Positions 17,103 to 26,141 of a stretch of DNA of 64,000 nt are shown here, piece after piece; within the stretch, counting starts at the first letter, position 1, and each line of letters opens with the position of its first letter. The stretch spans positions 1 to 64,000 of IMG/VR virus record IMGVR_UViG_3300017752_002245; one strand, 5' to 3'. Position numbers and translations under genes: made by a program. This DNA is from a virus. The notes under the pieces are model-generated. The model worked only from the letters and a program-made list of their open reading frames with translations, did no database searches and was not told the DNA's origin.

Positions 17103-18059
17103 ATGAAATATTCACTTACAATCTTTCAAAATACTTTTGACAACAAGACCCACCGAACTATGACGTTCGATTCGTGGGAAAAGTTCGTTGTATTGTTAAG
17201 TGAACTATATGATAAAAAAGGAGAAAAAGGTGGTAGAAATTCTAGTCCTCTTATTAGTCCTGCTAATTATGTCACCGATACTACACGGTCTAATAAGAAT
17301 GTTAATCGCTGGTCTGGTTGGTGCTGTCTTGACGTTGATGATTATATGGTACATACTGATTCCAATCGCAGTCCTGTTGAGTGCCTAAAACAACAACTAC
17401 AAGAAAAGTATGGTCGATTTGAGTATGTGTGTTATAACACTGCATCATCTAGTAAAGACCAACCCAAGTTCAGATTAGTATTTCCCCTGACACGACAAGT
17501 TGATAGAAAAGACTTACCACACTTCTGGTTTGCTATGAACAAACGGTTTGAGGGTATGGGTGATGAACAAACAAAAGATTTATCACGGATGTACTATGTC
17601 CCCGCACAGTATCCAGACGCATATAGTTTTATGTTTACTAATGAAGGTGTGCATCTTGACCCTGATATGTTGATGGACAAGTATTCGTTTGTTGAACCAC
17701 AAGGTAATACTTTCATGGATAGATTGCCACCTGAACTACAGAAAGCAGTCTTAGAACATCGTAAGAATTCACTAGATAACACAGATTACACTTGGACATC
17801 ATATCGTGATTGTCCGTTCTTCCCTAGAAAGTTAGAACAAGAATATAGAAGTATTACTAATACTGGTTGGTATCATAAAATGTATCAGATTATGATTGCA
17901 GTAGCTGGTAATGCAGTTAGTAAAGGGTATCCTATTTCCGCATCTCAGATTGCAGAAATGTGTACTCAGTTAGACATGGAGACTGGTAACTGGTATGAGA
18001 ACCGACCATTAAACAAAGAAGCAGACCGAGCATTGGAGTACATATATCGTAATGGATAA
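17103..18059 (+). CDS. AEP/PrimPol-like primase candidate
   Basis: A 318-residue protein. WSGWCCLDVDDYM gives an hhhDhD-like metal site, followed by FEYVCYNTASS, KFRLVFPLT and LSRMYYVPAQ, the order seen in archaeo-eukaryotic-type primase domains of mobile elements. The C-terminal 100 residues look helical like PriCT domains. Placed between gp43 and uvsX, it may prime or support replication. No T4 gp61 primase is visible in the window, so it might substitute for it (inference). Confidence 0.5.
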   Translation: MKYSLTIFQNTFDNKTHRTMTFDSWEKFVVLLSELYDKKGEKGGRNSSPLISPANYVTDTTRSNKNVNRWSGWCCLDVDDYMVHTDSNRSPVECLKQQLQEKYGRFEYVCYNTASSSKDQPKFRLVFPLTRQVDRKDLPHFWFAMNKRFEGMGDEQTKDLSRMYYVPAQYPDAYSFMFTNEGVHLDPDMLMDKYSFVEPQGNTFMDRLPPELQKAVLEHRKNSLDNTDYTWTSYRDCPFFPRKLEQEYRSITNTGWYHKMYQIMIAVAGNAVSKGYPISASQIAEMCTQLDMETGNWYENRPLNKEADRALEYIYRNG

Positions 18060-18315
18060 GTGGCAAGTAATACAAGGACGTAAGTCCGAGAAAGATAAAA
18101 TACTATTGTACCAAGGAAAAGCCGTTTCTTTTCGTGACGTTGCAATGATGTGTATATTCTTCATGGAGAATGAAGACATACTATATCCACCATCCCGTGG
18201 TCTAAAAGGTGCGGAGATGTTTAAAGACTATATAAAAGAAGTGTTAGAAAACAGAAAAGTTCCTACGGATAGTAAATATGCGATTAGGAAAAACCACGGA
18301 GTTGTAAAAGTATGA
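18052..18315 (+). CDS. Hypothetical protein, 87 aa
   Basis: Overlaps the primase-like gene by 8 bases and the epimerase by 4. Contains a helical FRDVAMMCIFFMEN segment and a basic tail. No family recognised. Confidence 0.6.
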   Translation: MDKWQVIQGRKSEKDKILLYQGKAVSFRDVAMMCIFFMENEDILYPPSRGLKGAEMFKDYIKEVLENRKVPTDSKYAIRKNHGVVKV

Positions 18316-19250
18316 GAATATTGATTACTGGTGCAGCGGGTTTCATTGGTTCACATCTTGCAGATAGTTTATTAGAAGATGGATTTGATGTTGTTGGATT
18401 AGACAACTATAACAACTACTATGACCCCGCACTTAAAAAAGACAGAGTTGCATACTTTGGTCATCAAGTATATAAGGCAGATTTAAAAGAGTTTGACGAA
18501 GTAGACCGTGCATTTAATAAGTTAATGCCAGATGTAGTCATTCACCTTGCCGCTCGTGCGGGTGTACGTGACTCTGTTGGTAATGAACAGTTATATCACC
18601 AAGACAATATCATTGGAACACAGAACCTTATTCAAGTATGCAAAATGTATAAGGTTAAGAAAGTTCTCTATGCATCTACTAGTTCAGTCTATGGTGGAAC
18701 ACCTATCCCTAAAACAGGATGGGTTGAAGATGAGGTTACTGGTCACCAGTTGAATCCATATGCATATACAAAGTATTGTAATGAATGTCAGTTTAAAATC
18801 TCTGGACTAAACAATATAGGACTAAGGTTCTTTACTGTATACGGCCCTTGGGGTAGACCTGACATGGCATTATATCAGTTTGCAGATTCGATTGTTGCGG
18901 GTGATTCTATTGAAGCATATAACTATGGTAATATGAAAAGAGACTTCACCTATGTTGGTGACATTATCGAAGGTATTAAATTAACACTATTTGCTGACCT
19001 ACCGTCTGGAGAAATCTTCAACATAGGTAGAGGTAAACAAGTAGAACTTATGCATTTTATTGATTGTATAAGTAAAGAACTGGGTAGAGATGTTGATGTA
19101 GTTCTCGCACCTCGACACCCCGCAGATACTCTAGAGACTTGGAGTAATACTGCGAAACTAAGAGAACTAGGATATAAACCCAGAGTAAACATTGAAGTAG
19201 GTGTTGAGGCATTTATTAGATGGTACAAAGATTATTACGGAGTAAATTAA
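18312..19250 (+). CDS. NAD-dependent sugar epimerase (UDP-glucuronate 4-epimerase-like)
   Basis: A 312-residue short-chain dehydrogenase. Nucleotide motif GAAGFIG (7-13) and active-site Y150-x3-K154. LDNYNNYYDPALK and RFFTVYGPWGRPDMA are typical of UDP-glucuronate epimerases. With the next gene it could turn UDP-glucose into UDP-galacturonate, for surface or DNA sugar modification. Phage virulence or host surface change is inference. Confidence 0.85.
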   Translation: MRILITGAAGFIGSHLADSLLEDGFDVVGLDNYNNYYDPALKKDRVAYFGHQVYKADLKEFDEVDRAFNKLMPDVVIHLAARAGVRDSVGNEQLYHQDNIIGTQNLIQVCKMYKVKKVLYASTSSVYGGTPIPKTGWVEDEVTGHQLNPYAYTKYCNECQFKISGLNNIGLRFFTVYGPWGRPDMALYQFADSIVAGDSIEAYNYGNMKRDFTYVGDIIEGIKLTLFADLPSGEIFNIGRGKQVELMHFIDCISKELGRDVDVVLAPRHPADTLETWSNTAKLRELGYKPRVNIEVGVEAFIRWYKDYYGVN

Positions 19251-20197
19251 TGAAAGATGATGGTTTAAGAAATCTAAATCCTGACGGTTCACCTCAACAG
19301 GTGCAGACAAGACTAAAAATTGGTATTGTTGGTCATGGTTTTGTAGGGGGTGCAGTAGACTATGCGTTTACCCATCCTGAAATTGATATGTATTATGTTG
19401 ACCCAAAACACAATACAACGATTGATGACTTGGTTGATTGGCAACCACATGTGTCGTTTATTTGCGCTCCAACTCCAATGTCGGATGATGGGTTTGTTGA
19501 TGCGTCCATTGTAGAAGACGCAGTATTAAAACTATTGGAACATACAGAAGGTGGTGTTGTTGTCAAATCAACAATCACTCCAGATATTGTTGACCGTTTA
19601 TATTCTTCAATCTTTGAAGATGACATCAAACGTTTGACTATCAACCCTGAGTTCCTGACAGAATCAAATGCAAAAGAACAGTTTGTAAATGCAGAGTATC
19701 ATGTTATTGGTGGTCACCCTGACGCATGTCAAGGTCTTGCACAGTTGTATGATGTGTACAGTCTATGTACTGCAACAGAATATTTGTTCTGTTCTGCACC
19801 AGAAGCTGCATTCATTAAGTATGGAGTGAACTCATTCCTTGCAACTAAAGTAACATTCTTTAATCAATTATATGATTCTGCAATTGGATTTGGTTGTAAT
19901 TTCCCTACTATTGCAAATGCAATCGGTAAGGACAAAAGGATTGGTGTTGGTCACACCCGTGTGCCTGGCTATGATGGTAAACGTGGATTCGGTGGTGCGT
20001 GTTTCCCCAAGGATACAAAAGCATTTACTTTATTCGACCCTAGCTTGACTTTAATTGATAAGTGTGTTAGTATAAACAATGAATTTCGTAATGGTTACGA
20101 ATTAGATAAACGTGAGGAAGAAAATAATGTCAAGTATGATGGACAAGCTGAAGAAGAACAGCAAGATAAAAACGACAGCGATACTGTCGGAGAGTAA
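19250..20197 (+). CDS. UDP-glucose 6-dehydrogenase-like enzyme
   Basis: A 315-residue nucleotide-sugar dehydrogenase with GIVGHGFVGG (25-34), the NPEFLTESNA substrate motif and catalytic C251 in GGACFPKDT. It oxidises UDP-sugar to the uronate. Start ATG 19250 overlaps the epimerase stop. Shorter than typical enzymes (about 390), with a reduced C-terminal domain. Its last 71 bases overlap uvsX, so its polar tail is encoded over the uvsX start. Confidence 0.8.
   Translation: MKDDGLRNLNPDGSPQQVQTRLKIGIVGHGFVGGAVDYAFTHPEIDMYYVDPKHNTTIDDLVDWQPHVSFICAPTPMSDDGFVDASIVEDAVLKLLEHTEGGVVVKSTITPDIVDRLYSSIFEDDIKRLTINPEFLTESNAKEQFVNAEYHVIGGHPDACQGLAQLYDVYSLCTATEYLFCSAPEAAFIKYGVNSFLATKVTFFNQLYDSAIGFGCNFPTIANAIGKDKRIGVGHTRVPGYDGKRGFGGACFPKDTKAFTLFDPSLTLIDKCVSINNEFRNGYELDKREEENNVKYDGQAEEEQQDKNDSDTVGE
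20045..20073 (+). promoter_or_regulatory. Intragenic promoter for uvsX
   Basis: TTGACT (20045-20050), 17 bp spacer, TAGTAT (20068-20073), inside the dehydrogenase gene 54 bases before the uvsX start. It would allow uvsX to be expressed apart from the sugar genes. Confidence 0.6.
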
Positions 20198-21179
20198 ATT
20201 TTTTACAGAAACAGATATGGTGCCAACCGATGTTCCAATGGTGAACGTTGCGTTGAGTGGAAGTATTGACGGTGGTATCACGCCTGGCTTAACGGTACTA
20301 GCAGGCCCGAGTAAGCACTTCAAAACTTCATTTGCATTGCTAATGGCAAGTGCATATATGAAGGCAAAGAAGGACGCAGTAATGCTCTTTTACGATAGTG
20401 AGTTTGGTAGTCCCCAATCTTACTTTGAGCAATTCGGAATTGATACCTCACGGGTGTTACATACACCCATCGCCAATGTCGAGGAACTCAAGTTTGACTT
20501 AATTGGTCAACTTGAATCAATCGATAGAAAAGATGACGTAATAATCGTTATCGATTCAATTGGTAATCTCGCATCCAAAAAAGAGTTAGAGGATGCAATC
20601 AACGAGAAGTCGGTGGCAGATATGTCCCGTGCTAAAGCATTGAAGGGTCTCTTTAGGATGTGTACTCCATATCTGACCATGAAGAATATCCCTATGCTTG
20701 CCGTCAACCACACATATAAAGAAATTGGACTATTCCCTAAAGACATCGTAGGTGGTGGTACTGGTATATACTACAGTGCAGATAACATCTGGATTCTGGG
20801 AAGACAACAAGATAAACAAGGAACTGAGATAAAAGGTTACAGGTTTATCATTAATGTGGAGAAATCACGTTATGTTAAAGAGAAATCTAAAATACCTATC
20901 ACAGTATCTTGGGAAGGTGGTGTCCAACGTTTCAGCGGTCTTTTGGATGTCGCTCTCGTTGGTGGTTATGTCGCTAAGCCTTCTAATGGTTGGTACTGTC
21001 GTGTGGATAGGGATAGTGGTGAATTGGTTGACCCAAGAGTTCGAGAGAAGGACACCCTTCAAGAAGAATTCTGGAAACCAGTCTTCGCAGATACCGACTT
21101 CGCAGACTTCCTCAAGTCACAATACTCAATTGGACTCGCACAAAAAGTAGACATGGAAGAGATAGCAAATGTCGAATGA
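20127..21179 (+). CDS. uvsX: RecA-like recombinase UvsX
   Basis: A 350-residue protein close to T4 UvsX: SKFFTETDMV, Walker A AGPSKHFKTS (59-68), VIVIDSIGNLASKKE, AVNHTYKEIG, GGGTGIYYSAD. It coats single-stranded DNA and performs strand exchange for recombination-dependent replication with gp46/47 and gp41. Start ATG 20127 follows GAGGAAG at good distance; the upstream GTG at 20112 lies on that site. Confidence 0.95.
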   Translation: MSSMMDKLKKNSKIKTTAILSESKFFTETDMVPTDVPMVNVALSGSIDGGITPGLTVLAGPSKHFKTSFALLMASAYMKAKKDAVMLFYDSEFGSPQSYFEQFGIDTSRVLHTPIANVEELKFDLIGQLESIDRKDDVIIVIDSIGNLASKKELEDAINEKSVADMSRAKALKGLFRMCTPYLTMKNIPMLAVNHTYKEIGLFPKDIVGGGTGIYYSADNIWILGRQQDKQGTEIKGYRFIINVEKSRYVKEKSKIPITVSWEGGVQRFSGLLDVALVGGYVAKPSNGWYCRVDRDSGELVDPRVREKDTLQEEFWKPVFADTDFADFLKSQYSIGLAQKVDMEEIANVE

Positions 21180-21591
21180 TATTGAGAATATGCTCAGTGA
21201 AAAGATTCACTATGAACTTGTTCCTTCGGATGACCCCCATGGATGGGATGTCCGAATACTAGAAGAGTATCCTGAAACGGTTATTACTTTTGGTGCAATC
21301 AAGTTTGTAGGAATCGATGATAGTGGAGACGATGGAGAGATTAGATTTGATTTCTCCATCAAATCCTCACCAGACCCAGAATTAACAACAGAAGACTTGA
21401 CTTTTCAAGCATATGTTGGTACAATACTTAATAGCGTAATAGGTACAGCTATTGCAGAGGGAACTATGGTTGCACAGGATAGTGACTCTGGTCAAATTAT
21501 GGCAACAGAAGAAACACATGAGGACTTAGAAGAATTATATAATGAATATCAATCTAGAACAGACAGTACTGCGGAATCTACTGACCAATGA
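21169..21591 (+). CDS. Conserved acidic protein between uvsX and gp41
   Basis: A 140-residue very acidic protein. A central beta-rich part (TFGAIKFVGIDDSGDDGEIRF) is followed by a helix and an Asp/Glu/Ser-rich tail. It overlaps uvsX by 11 and gp41 by 50 bases, an unusually long overlap. The position suggests a role in replication, but it does not resemble UvsY or gp59. Confidence 0.6.
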   Translation: MSNDIENMLSEKIHYELVPSDDPHGWDVRILEEYPETVITFGAIKFVGIDDSGDDGEIRFDFSIKSSPDPELTTEDLTFQAYVGTILNSVIGTAIAEGTMVAQDSDSGQIMATEETHEDLEELYNEYQSRTDSTAESTDQ

Positions 21592-22945
21592 TGACTACAT
21601 GCGGAAGGTTCTTCCGTTCATATCACCTGATTACTTTGATGGAGTCTACAAAGGACTATTCAAAGAAGTCACTAAATTTGTAGCAAAATACAACAAACTA
21701 CCAACTCTTGAATCATTCAAGATTGAAATCGATGAAGAGAACTCTCTTGCGGATGACCAATATCGTTCCGCAATAGACCTTCTTCCTAATATTTTTACAC
21801 CCGAATCTGAGAACCTTGAATGGTTAATTACACGAACTGAGAAGTGGTGTCAAGACCGTGCGGTCTATAATGCGGTAATGGAATCTATTTCTATTATCGA
21901 TGGTAAACATGCAACAATGCAAAAGAATGCAATACCCGATGTATTGTCTAAAGCACTTGGTGTTACGTTTGATACTAATATCGGTCACGATTATCTAGAG
22001 AATGTAGATGGTCGTTATGATTTCTACCATGAACAAGAAGAGAGGATACCTTTTGACCTTGATTACTTTAACCAGATTACTAAAGGCGGTTTACCGAATA
22101 AGACTCTCAACATTGCACTTGCTGGCACTGGTGTTGGTAAGTCTCTGTTTATGTGTCATGTCGCTTCCAGTGCATTAAGTCAAGGACGCAATGCATTGTA
22201 TATTACTATGGAAATGGCAGAAGAACGTATCGCAGAACGTATTGATGCAAACTTACTGAATGTTCCTATTGACCAACTAGAGAATCTATCCAAGACTATG
22301 TTCACAGATAAGGTTCAACAGATTGCCGCAAAGACTCAAGGTAAACTTATTATTAAAGAGTATCCTACTGGACAGGCAAACACGGCACACTTCCGTGCAT
22401 TACTGAATGAGTTGAAACTCAAGAAGAACTTTGTCCCTGAGATTATCTTTATTGATTACCTGAACATATGTGCATCATCTCGTATGAAAGGTATGGGTGG
22501 TGCAATCAACTCTTATTCTTATATCAAGTCTATTGCAGAAGAGTTACGTGGACTCGCAGTTGAGTTCAATGTACCCATCATGTCTGCAACCCAGACTACA
22601 CGTTCGGGTTATGGTAATGATGATGTTGGTCTAGAAGATACTGCTGAGTCATTCGGTCTACCCGCAACTGCTGATTTAATGTTTGCATTGATATCTAATG
22701 AAGAACTAAATAACCTTGGTAAGATAATGGTTAAACAGTTGAAGAATCGTTACAATGACCCGACACGTCACAATCGATTTACCATAAAGGTTGACCGTAG
22801 TAAGATGCGTCTGGAAGATGATACCGATGAAGAAATGATTCCGAATGACCCTGATAAAGGATATGATGACAAACCTTTATTTGATAAGACTTCGTCTGGT
22901 AAGAGAATCAATCAAGAAAACTTTAAAAACTTTAGGATGGAATGA
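21542..22945 (+). CDS. gp41: Replicative DNA helicase gp41 (DnaB-like)
   Basis: A 467-residue DnaB-family helicase. The N-terminal helical domain starts LEQTVLRNLL, and the RecA-like domain has Walker A LAGTGVGKS (near 194), MEMAEERIAERI, FIDYLNI (Walker B) and QTTRSGYGN. It unwinds the fork ahead of gp43. Start ATG 21542 lies inside the preceding gene. Confidence 0.93.
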   Translation: MNINLEQTVLRNLLTNDDYMRKVLPFISPDYFDGVYKGLFKEVTKFVAKYNKLPTLESFKIEIDEENSLADDQYRSAIDLLPNIFTPESENLEWLITRTEKWCQDRAVYNAVMESISIIDGKHATMQKNAIPDVLSKALGVTFDTNIGHDYLENVDGRYDFYHEQEERIPFDLDYFNQITKGGLPNKTLNIALAGTGVGKSLFMCHVASSALSQGRNALYITMEMAEERIAERIDANLLNVPIDQLENLSKTMFTDKVQQIAAKTQGKLIIKEYPTGQANTAHFRALLNELKLKKNFVPEIIFIDYLNICASSRMKGMGGAINSYSYIKSIAEELRGLAVEFNVPIMSATQTTRSGYGNDDVGLEDTAESFGLPATADLMFALISNEELNNLGKIMVKQLKNRYNDPTRHNRFTIKVDRSKMRLEDDTDEEMIPNDPDKGYDDKPLFDKTSSGKRINQENFKNFRME

Positions 22946-23220
22946 TGGAATCGTATGGATGGCCACTACTAACCCTCGTACTAATGTATGGTTCATACTG
23001 GTTAGGAAAAATACATGGATTTATGGATGGAGAAGACGAAGGTTTTTTGATGGGTGTAGAACAAAGTCGAGCGCCTATCACACGTTCTATTCTCAAATGG
23101 ATTCGTGCAGACAGAGATATCAATATCAGTGACCCTGAAATTGAAGCAATAATAAAACACCTAGAAGTAGATGTTGATTTACAAAATGGAAAACAAAGGA
23201 AAATTAACTATTATGAATAA
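22942..23220 (+). CDS. Small membrane-anchored protein, 92 aa
   Basis: ATGATG start overlapping the gp41 stop. An N-terminal membrane helix (about residues 5-22) is followed by a soluble acidic part. Its end overlaps the thyX start. No family recognised. Confidence 0.6.
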   Translation: MMESYGWPLLTLVLMYGSYWLGKIHGFMDGEDEGFLMGVEQSRAPITRSILKWIRADRDINISDPEIEAIIKHLEVDVDLQNGKQRKINYYE

Positions 23221-23863
23221 TGTAAATTTAATTGCGTTGAGTAAACCATCCGCAAGTACGGATTGTCACACTGCAAGTGAACTGGTTGCATATACAGCTA
23301 GAGTAAGTAACCCTACGAATCAAAGTAATAAGAAAACCGCACCTAAGTTACTGAAGTATCTTATGAAAGAAAATCATTGGTCACCATTTGAAATGGTGCA
23401 TATGACCATGGAAATTAAAACGACTCGTGATATCGCAAGACAGATTATTCGACATCGCTCATTCTCATACCAAGAATTCTCACAACGTTATGCTGAAGCA
23501 AAGGTCTTTGAAACACGTGAGGCACGTCTACAGGACGAAACCAATAGACAAAATTCTATTCCGACAGATGACAGTACACTAAAAGAATGGTGGAACATGT
23601 CACAACAAAGTATGATAAGATACTCTACAAAAGCATATGAAGAAGCGTTAGAGAAAGGTATTGCAAAAGAACAAGCACGTGCATTGTTACCTGAAGGTTT
23701 AACTGAATCTACATTGTATATGGCGGGTAGTCTACGTAGTTGGATTCATTATTGTGACCTAAGACGAGCAAACGGAACTCAGAAAGAACATATGGACATT
23801 GCTGAACAATGTTGGGATATCATCATGGTTCACTTTCCTGAATTAGGATTAAGGGATGAGTGA
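23213..23863 (+). CDS. thyX: Flavin-dependent thymidylate synthase ThyX
   Basis: A 216-residue ThyX. The signature R80-H81-R82-x7-S90 is intact, and NHWSPFEM and RALLPEGLTE are typical. It methylates dUMP to dTMP using FAD and methylene-THF, downstream of the phage dCMP deaminase and MazG. ATG 23213 chosen; the frame extends to 23171 without family similarity. Confidence 0.93.
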   Translation: MNNVNLIALSKPSASTDCHTASELVAYTARVSNPTNQSNKKTAPKLLKYLMKENHWSPFEMVHMTMEIKTTRDIARQIIRHRSFSYQEFSQRYAEAKVFETREARLQDETNRQNSIPTDDSTLKEWWNMSQQSMIRYSTKAYEEALEKGIAKEQARALLPEGLTESTLYMAGSLRSWIHYCDLRRANGTQKEHMDIAEQCWDIIMVHFPELGLRDE

Positions 23864-24548
23864 GATAACAATCCGTAATAAGGGTTTACTCAAGACCCTT
23901 AACGAAACGTTGGATATGTTCTTAGAACATAAAGACCTTTGTACGGAATTGTCAGATAATTTACAGAAAGATATGCCCGTTGAAAATTGGGAAAACTTCT
24001 GTAAAGAAGAATACATGCATGAAATGATTGCAAAGGGTGATGCTCATCAAGGATTCCCTGAAAGAGGATTTGGTTTTCAAGTAGCACAAGGTGCTAAACA
24101 AAGACCTGATATATTTGAACCATTGAAGAAATGGACTAAGACTGAACTCCCTATGAGATTTGGTGCAAGGTCAAACTCCCTGACATCTTATTATCCACCC
24201 AATGGATTTGTAGGATGGCATACTAATTGGAATGCATCTGCATATCAATTGATTCTTTCATGGAGTGAGACTGGTGACGGATATTTTTCTTATTATGACA
24301 GAAAGTCTGATACGATTATTACTGAACCTGATAAGAAAGGATGGCAAGCTAGATGGTATAGGTTTGGTCGTCAAGACGAACCCCAACATCATTGTTGGCA
24401 CGCTATGTGGACAAACTGTCCCAGATTTACACTTGCATTTAAATTCCCTTATTTGGTTTCGACTTCTGAGTCTCACATCAAAATTGAGAAAGAAGACGGT
24501 GCTTTTGACCAATTGATGGATTTCGTAGAAGATTTAGAAAGTGCTTGA
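23856..24548 (+). CDS. 2OG-Fe(II) oxygenase-like protein with altered metal motif
   Basis: A 230-residue protein. TSYYPPNGFVGWHTNWN is followed by SETGDGYFSYYD and HHCWHAMWTNCPRFTLAFKF, the order of a 2OG oxygenase core. Where HxD is expected it reads H-T-N, so one metal ligand may be changed or the family may differ. Overlaps thyX by 8 bases. Substrate unknown. Confidence 0.5.
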   Translation: MSEITIRNKGLLKTLNETLDMFLEHKDLCTELSDNLQKDMPVENWENFCKEEYMHEMIAKGDAHQGFPERGFGFQVAQGAKQRPDIFEPLKKWTKTELPMRFGARSNSLTSYYPPNGFVGWHTNWNASAYQLILSWSETGDGYFSYYDRKSDTIITEPDKKGWQARWYRFGRQDEPQHHCWHAMWTNCPRFTLAFKFPYLVSTSESHIKIEKEDGAFDQLMDFVEDLESA

Positions 24549-24573
24549 CTTTTCGCCATCATGGTGATATACT
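24545..24573 (+). promoter_or_regulatory. Sigma70-type promoter of the DUF3310 gene
   Basis: TTGACT (24545-24550), 17 bp spacer, TATACT (24568-24573). The -35 box overlaps the preceding stop; GAGGAAATT precedes the ATG at 24596. Confidence 0.78.
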
Positions 24574-24595
24574 GTAGAGATAAATTGAGGAAATT

Positions 24596-24868
24596 ATGGA
24601 AATAGATTACAAATATAATGAAGACAAGGCAATCAAAGAATTGTCTGATTACATTGACGGAACGTATGGACAACACTACTCGAAGAATAAGTTTCAAGCA
24701 ACTGAGTTTATTATCGATGGTGGACATGGTGATGGTTTCTGTATAGGAAACATCATGAAGTACGCACAACGTTATGGGAACAAAAATGGTTTCAATCGTG
24801 CAGACTTGATGAAGGTCTTACACTATGCAATCATTCAATTACATGTACATGACCATTACGAGAGGTAG
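24596..24868 (+). CDS. DUF3310 protein
   Basis: A 90-residue protein matching DUF3310 (SaV-like, sometimes called nucleotide kinase): YGQHYSK, GFCIGNIMKYAQRYGNKNG, ADLMKVLHYAI. The family is common in phages near nucleotide genes; its activity is not established. Confidence 0.75.
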   Translation: MEIDYKYNEDKAIKELSDYIDGTYGQHYSKNKFQATEFIIDGGHGDGFCIGNIMKYAQRYGNKNGFNRADLMKVLHYAIIQLHVHDHYER

Positions 24869-24870
24869 TC

Positions 24871-25065
24871 ATGAGAAAGGAACGTATTCCTTTAAAGGGT
24901 GGTGCAGAATGGGATGCACTCACAAAGTCACGTAAGTACTACGTGTATCTAACGAATAGTGGTGTTGTAAAATCTATTAAGAAACAGTACAATAAACGAC
25001 TTCGTAAACACCTCAAACAGTTTGATAAGAATGATGTCAAATATCGTGACGGTGATAATACCTAA
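24871..25065 (+). CDS. Small basic protein, 64 aa
   Basis: Lysine/arginine-rich with a YYVYLTNSGVVKSIKK beta-hairpin-like part. Two bases after the DUF3310 gene. No family recognised. Confidence 0.6.
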   Translation: MRKERIPLKGGAEWDALTKSRKYYVYLTNSGVVKSIKKQYNKRLRKHLKQFDKNDVKYRDGDNT

Positions 25066-25083
25066 AATAATTTCAGAAAAAGC

Positions 25084-25112
25084 TTGACAAACAGCGCCAT
25101 TCTTGTTATAAT
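25084..25112 (+). promoter_or_regulatory. Strong promoter, cassette type
   Basis: TTGACA (25084-25089), 17 bp spacer, TATAAT (25107-25112). The block from the AAAAAGC upstream to the AAAGGAGA ribosome site is nearly the same at 33998, 34782, 61171 and 61506. Confidence 0.85.
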
Positions 25113-25139
25113 AACAATATAATCAAGAAAGGAGAGATT

Positions 25140-25235
25140 ATGAAAACATTGAAAAAACACGGATTATTGGATTGGGACTTCATTCAACCAATATTGATGT
25201 TAACTGTTATGTTAGTTATTGGAGAATTAGTATGA
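25140..25235 (+). CDS. 31-aa membrane peptide
   Basis: GGAGAG ribosome site seven bases before ATG 25140. Residues 15-31 form a hydrophobic helix. Its stop overlaps the start of the next gene (ATGA). Confidence 0.5.
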   Translation: MKTLKKHGLLDWDFIQPILMLTVMLVIGELV

Positions 25236-25594
25236 ATAATGTGATTGAATATGATGTCTATGAGTCATTCAATAAGAGTGGGTCATGTAGACAAGGTGAG
25301 ATAACCACTACTTACGACACACTTCACAATCTTTTCGGTACACCGTCTTACACAGACGCAGACCCATATGAGAAGGTATCTTGTGAGTGGGTTCTGAATG
25401 TTAAGGTCAGAGATGAAGGTGACGGATACGATGATTGGTATTACGAACAAGTCTCTATCTACGCATGGAAGTATGGTAGAATTCCTACTGAAGAATGTCA
25501 ATGGAATATCGGTGGTTTCAATTGGGAAGCATCTGAAATCGTCCAGTCAATAATTGAATCGGGTGTTGAACCCGCATATAGTGAGGTAGCTTAA
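25232..25594 (+). CDS. Hypothetical protein, 120 aa
   Basis: ATG 25232 overlaps the preceding stop. Acidic, rich in aromatic residues, with a WVLNVKV strand, a DDWYYEQVSIYAWKYG segment and a terminal helix. It looks like a compact alpha/beta protein. No family recognised. Confidence 0.6.
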   Translation: MNNVIEYDVYESFNKSGSCRQGEITTTYDTLHNLFGTPSYTDADPYEKVSCEWVLNVKVRDEGDGYDDWYYEQVSIYAWKYGRIPTEECQWNIGGFNWEASEIVQSIIESGVEPAYSEVA

Positions 25595-25788
25595 TGTCTA
25601 AGATGGGACAATTTGTTTTTGAATGTCAAGAGATTGCGGAAAGCAATTCTCATGAGTCAAAAGAATCGGTCATTGCAGAAGTCGAACAGACTTTTGTTGG
25701 TGAACGAAAGTATCTAGTACCTATGGCAGTTGATTCTGCGGTAGGATACTGGGAAGAAATTCAGTCAGATTTACGGATGTATCTCTGA
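25594..25788 (+). CDS. Hypothetical protein, 64 aa
   Basis: One-base overlap with the preceding gene. Predicted mostly helical. No family recognised. Confidence 0.55.
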   Translation: MSKMGQFVFECQEIAESNSHESKESVIAEVEQTFVGERKYLVPMAVDSAVGYWEEIQSDLRMYL

Positions 25789-25817
25789 CTGGTAATATTA
25801 ACTCTAACTAAGGAATT

Positions 25818-26108
25818 ATGAGAAAGAGTAACTTTAATAGGAGACCACAACGTCCTAAACCAAAGGTGTGGCCAAAAGACGGTGCAAGAGAAGTCACTGT
25901 CAGAAACGGAGATGTAGAAACTGCATTAAAGATTTTCAAAAGGAAAGTCAAGAAGTCTAACATTCTCTTTGATTTGAAGAAGAAAGAATTCTTTGAAACT
26001 AGGAGAGAAACTAGACGTACTGCAAAACTGAAAGCAATCAGAAGAGTTCATAAGAAAAGGATTAAAGACCTAGAACTCGAAGAGAGAATGAAGTTCCGTT
26101 ACAGATAA
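25818..26108 (+). CDS. rpsU: Ribosomal protein bS21 homologue
   Basis: A 96-residue basic protein. Residues 24-80 follow bS21 closely: EVTVRNGDVETALKIFKR, then a KKSNILFDLKKKEFFET stretch and an Arg/Lys-rich helix. bS21 sits on the 30S platform and helps initiation at Shine-Dalgarno sites. Phage copies are known from marine phages and may replace host bS21 on ribosomes. AAGGAATT precedes the start. The N-terminal 23 residues are an extra basic extension. Confidence 0.82.
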   Translation: MRKSNFNRRPQRPKPKVWPKDGAREVTVRNGDVETALKIFKRKVKKSNILFDLKKKEFFETRRETRRTAKLKAIRRVHKKRIKDLELEERMKFRYR

Positions 26109-26141
26109 GTCACTTTATTGTCACACAACTGTAACAATCCG

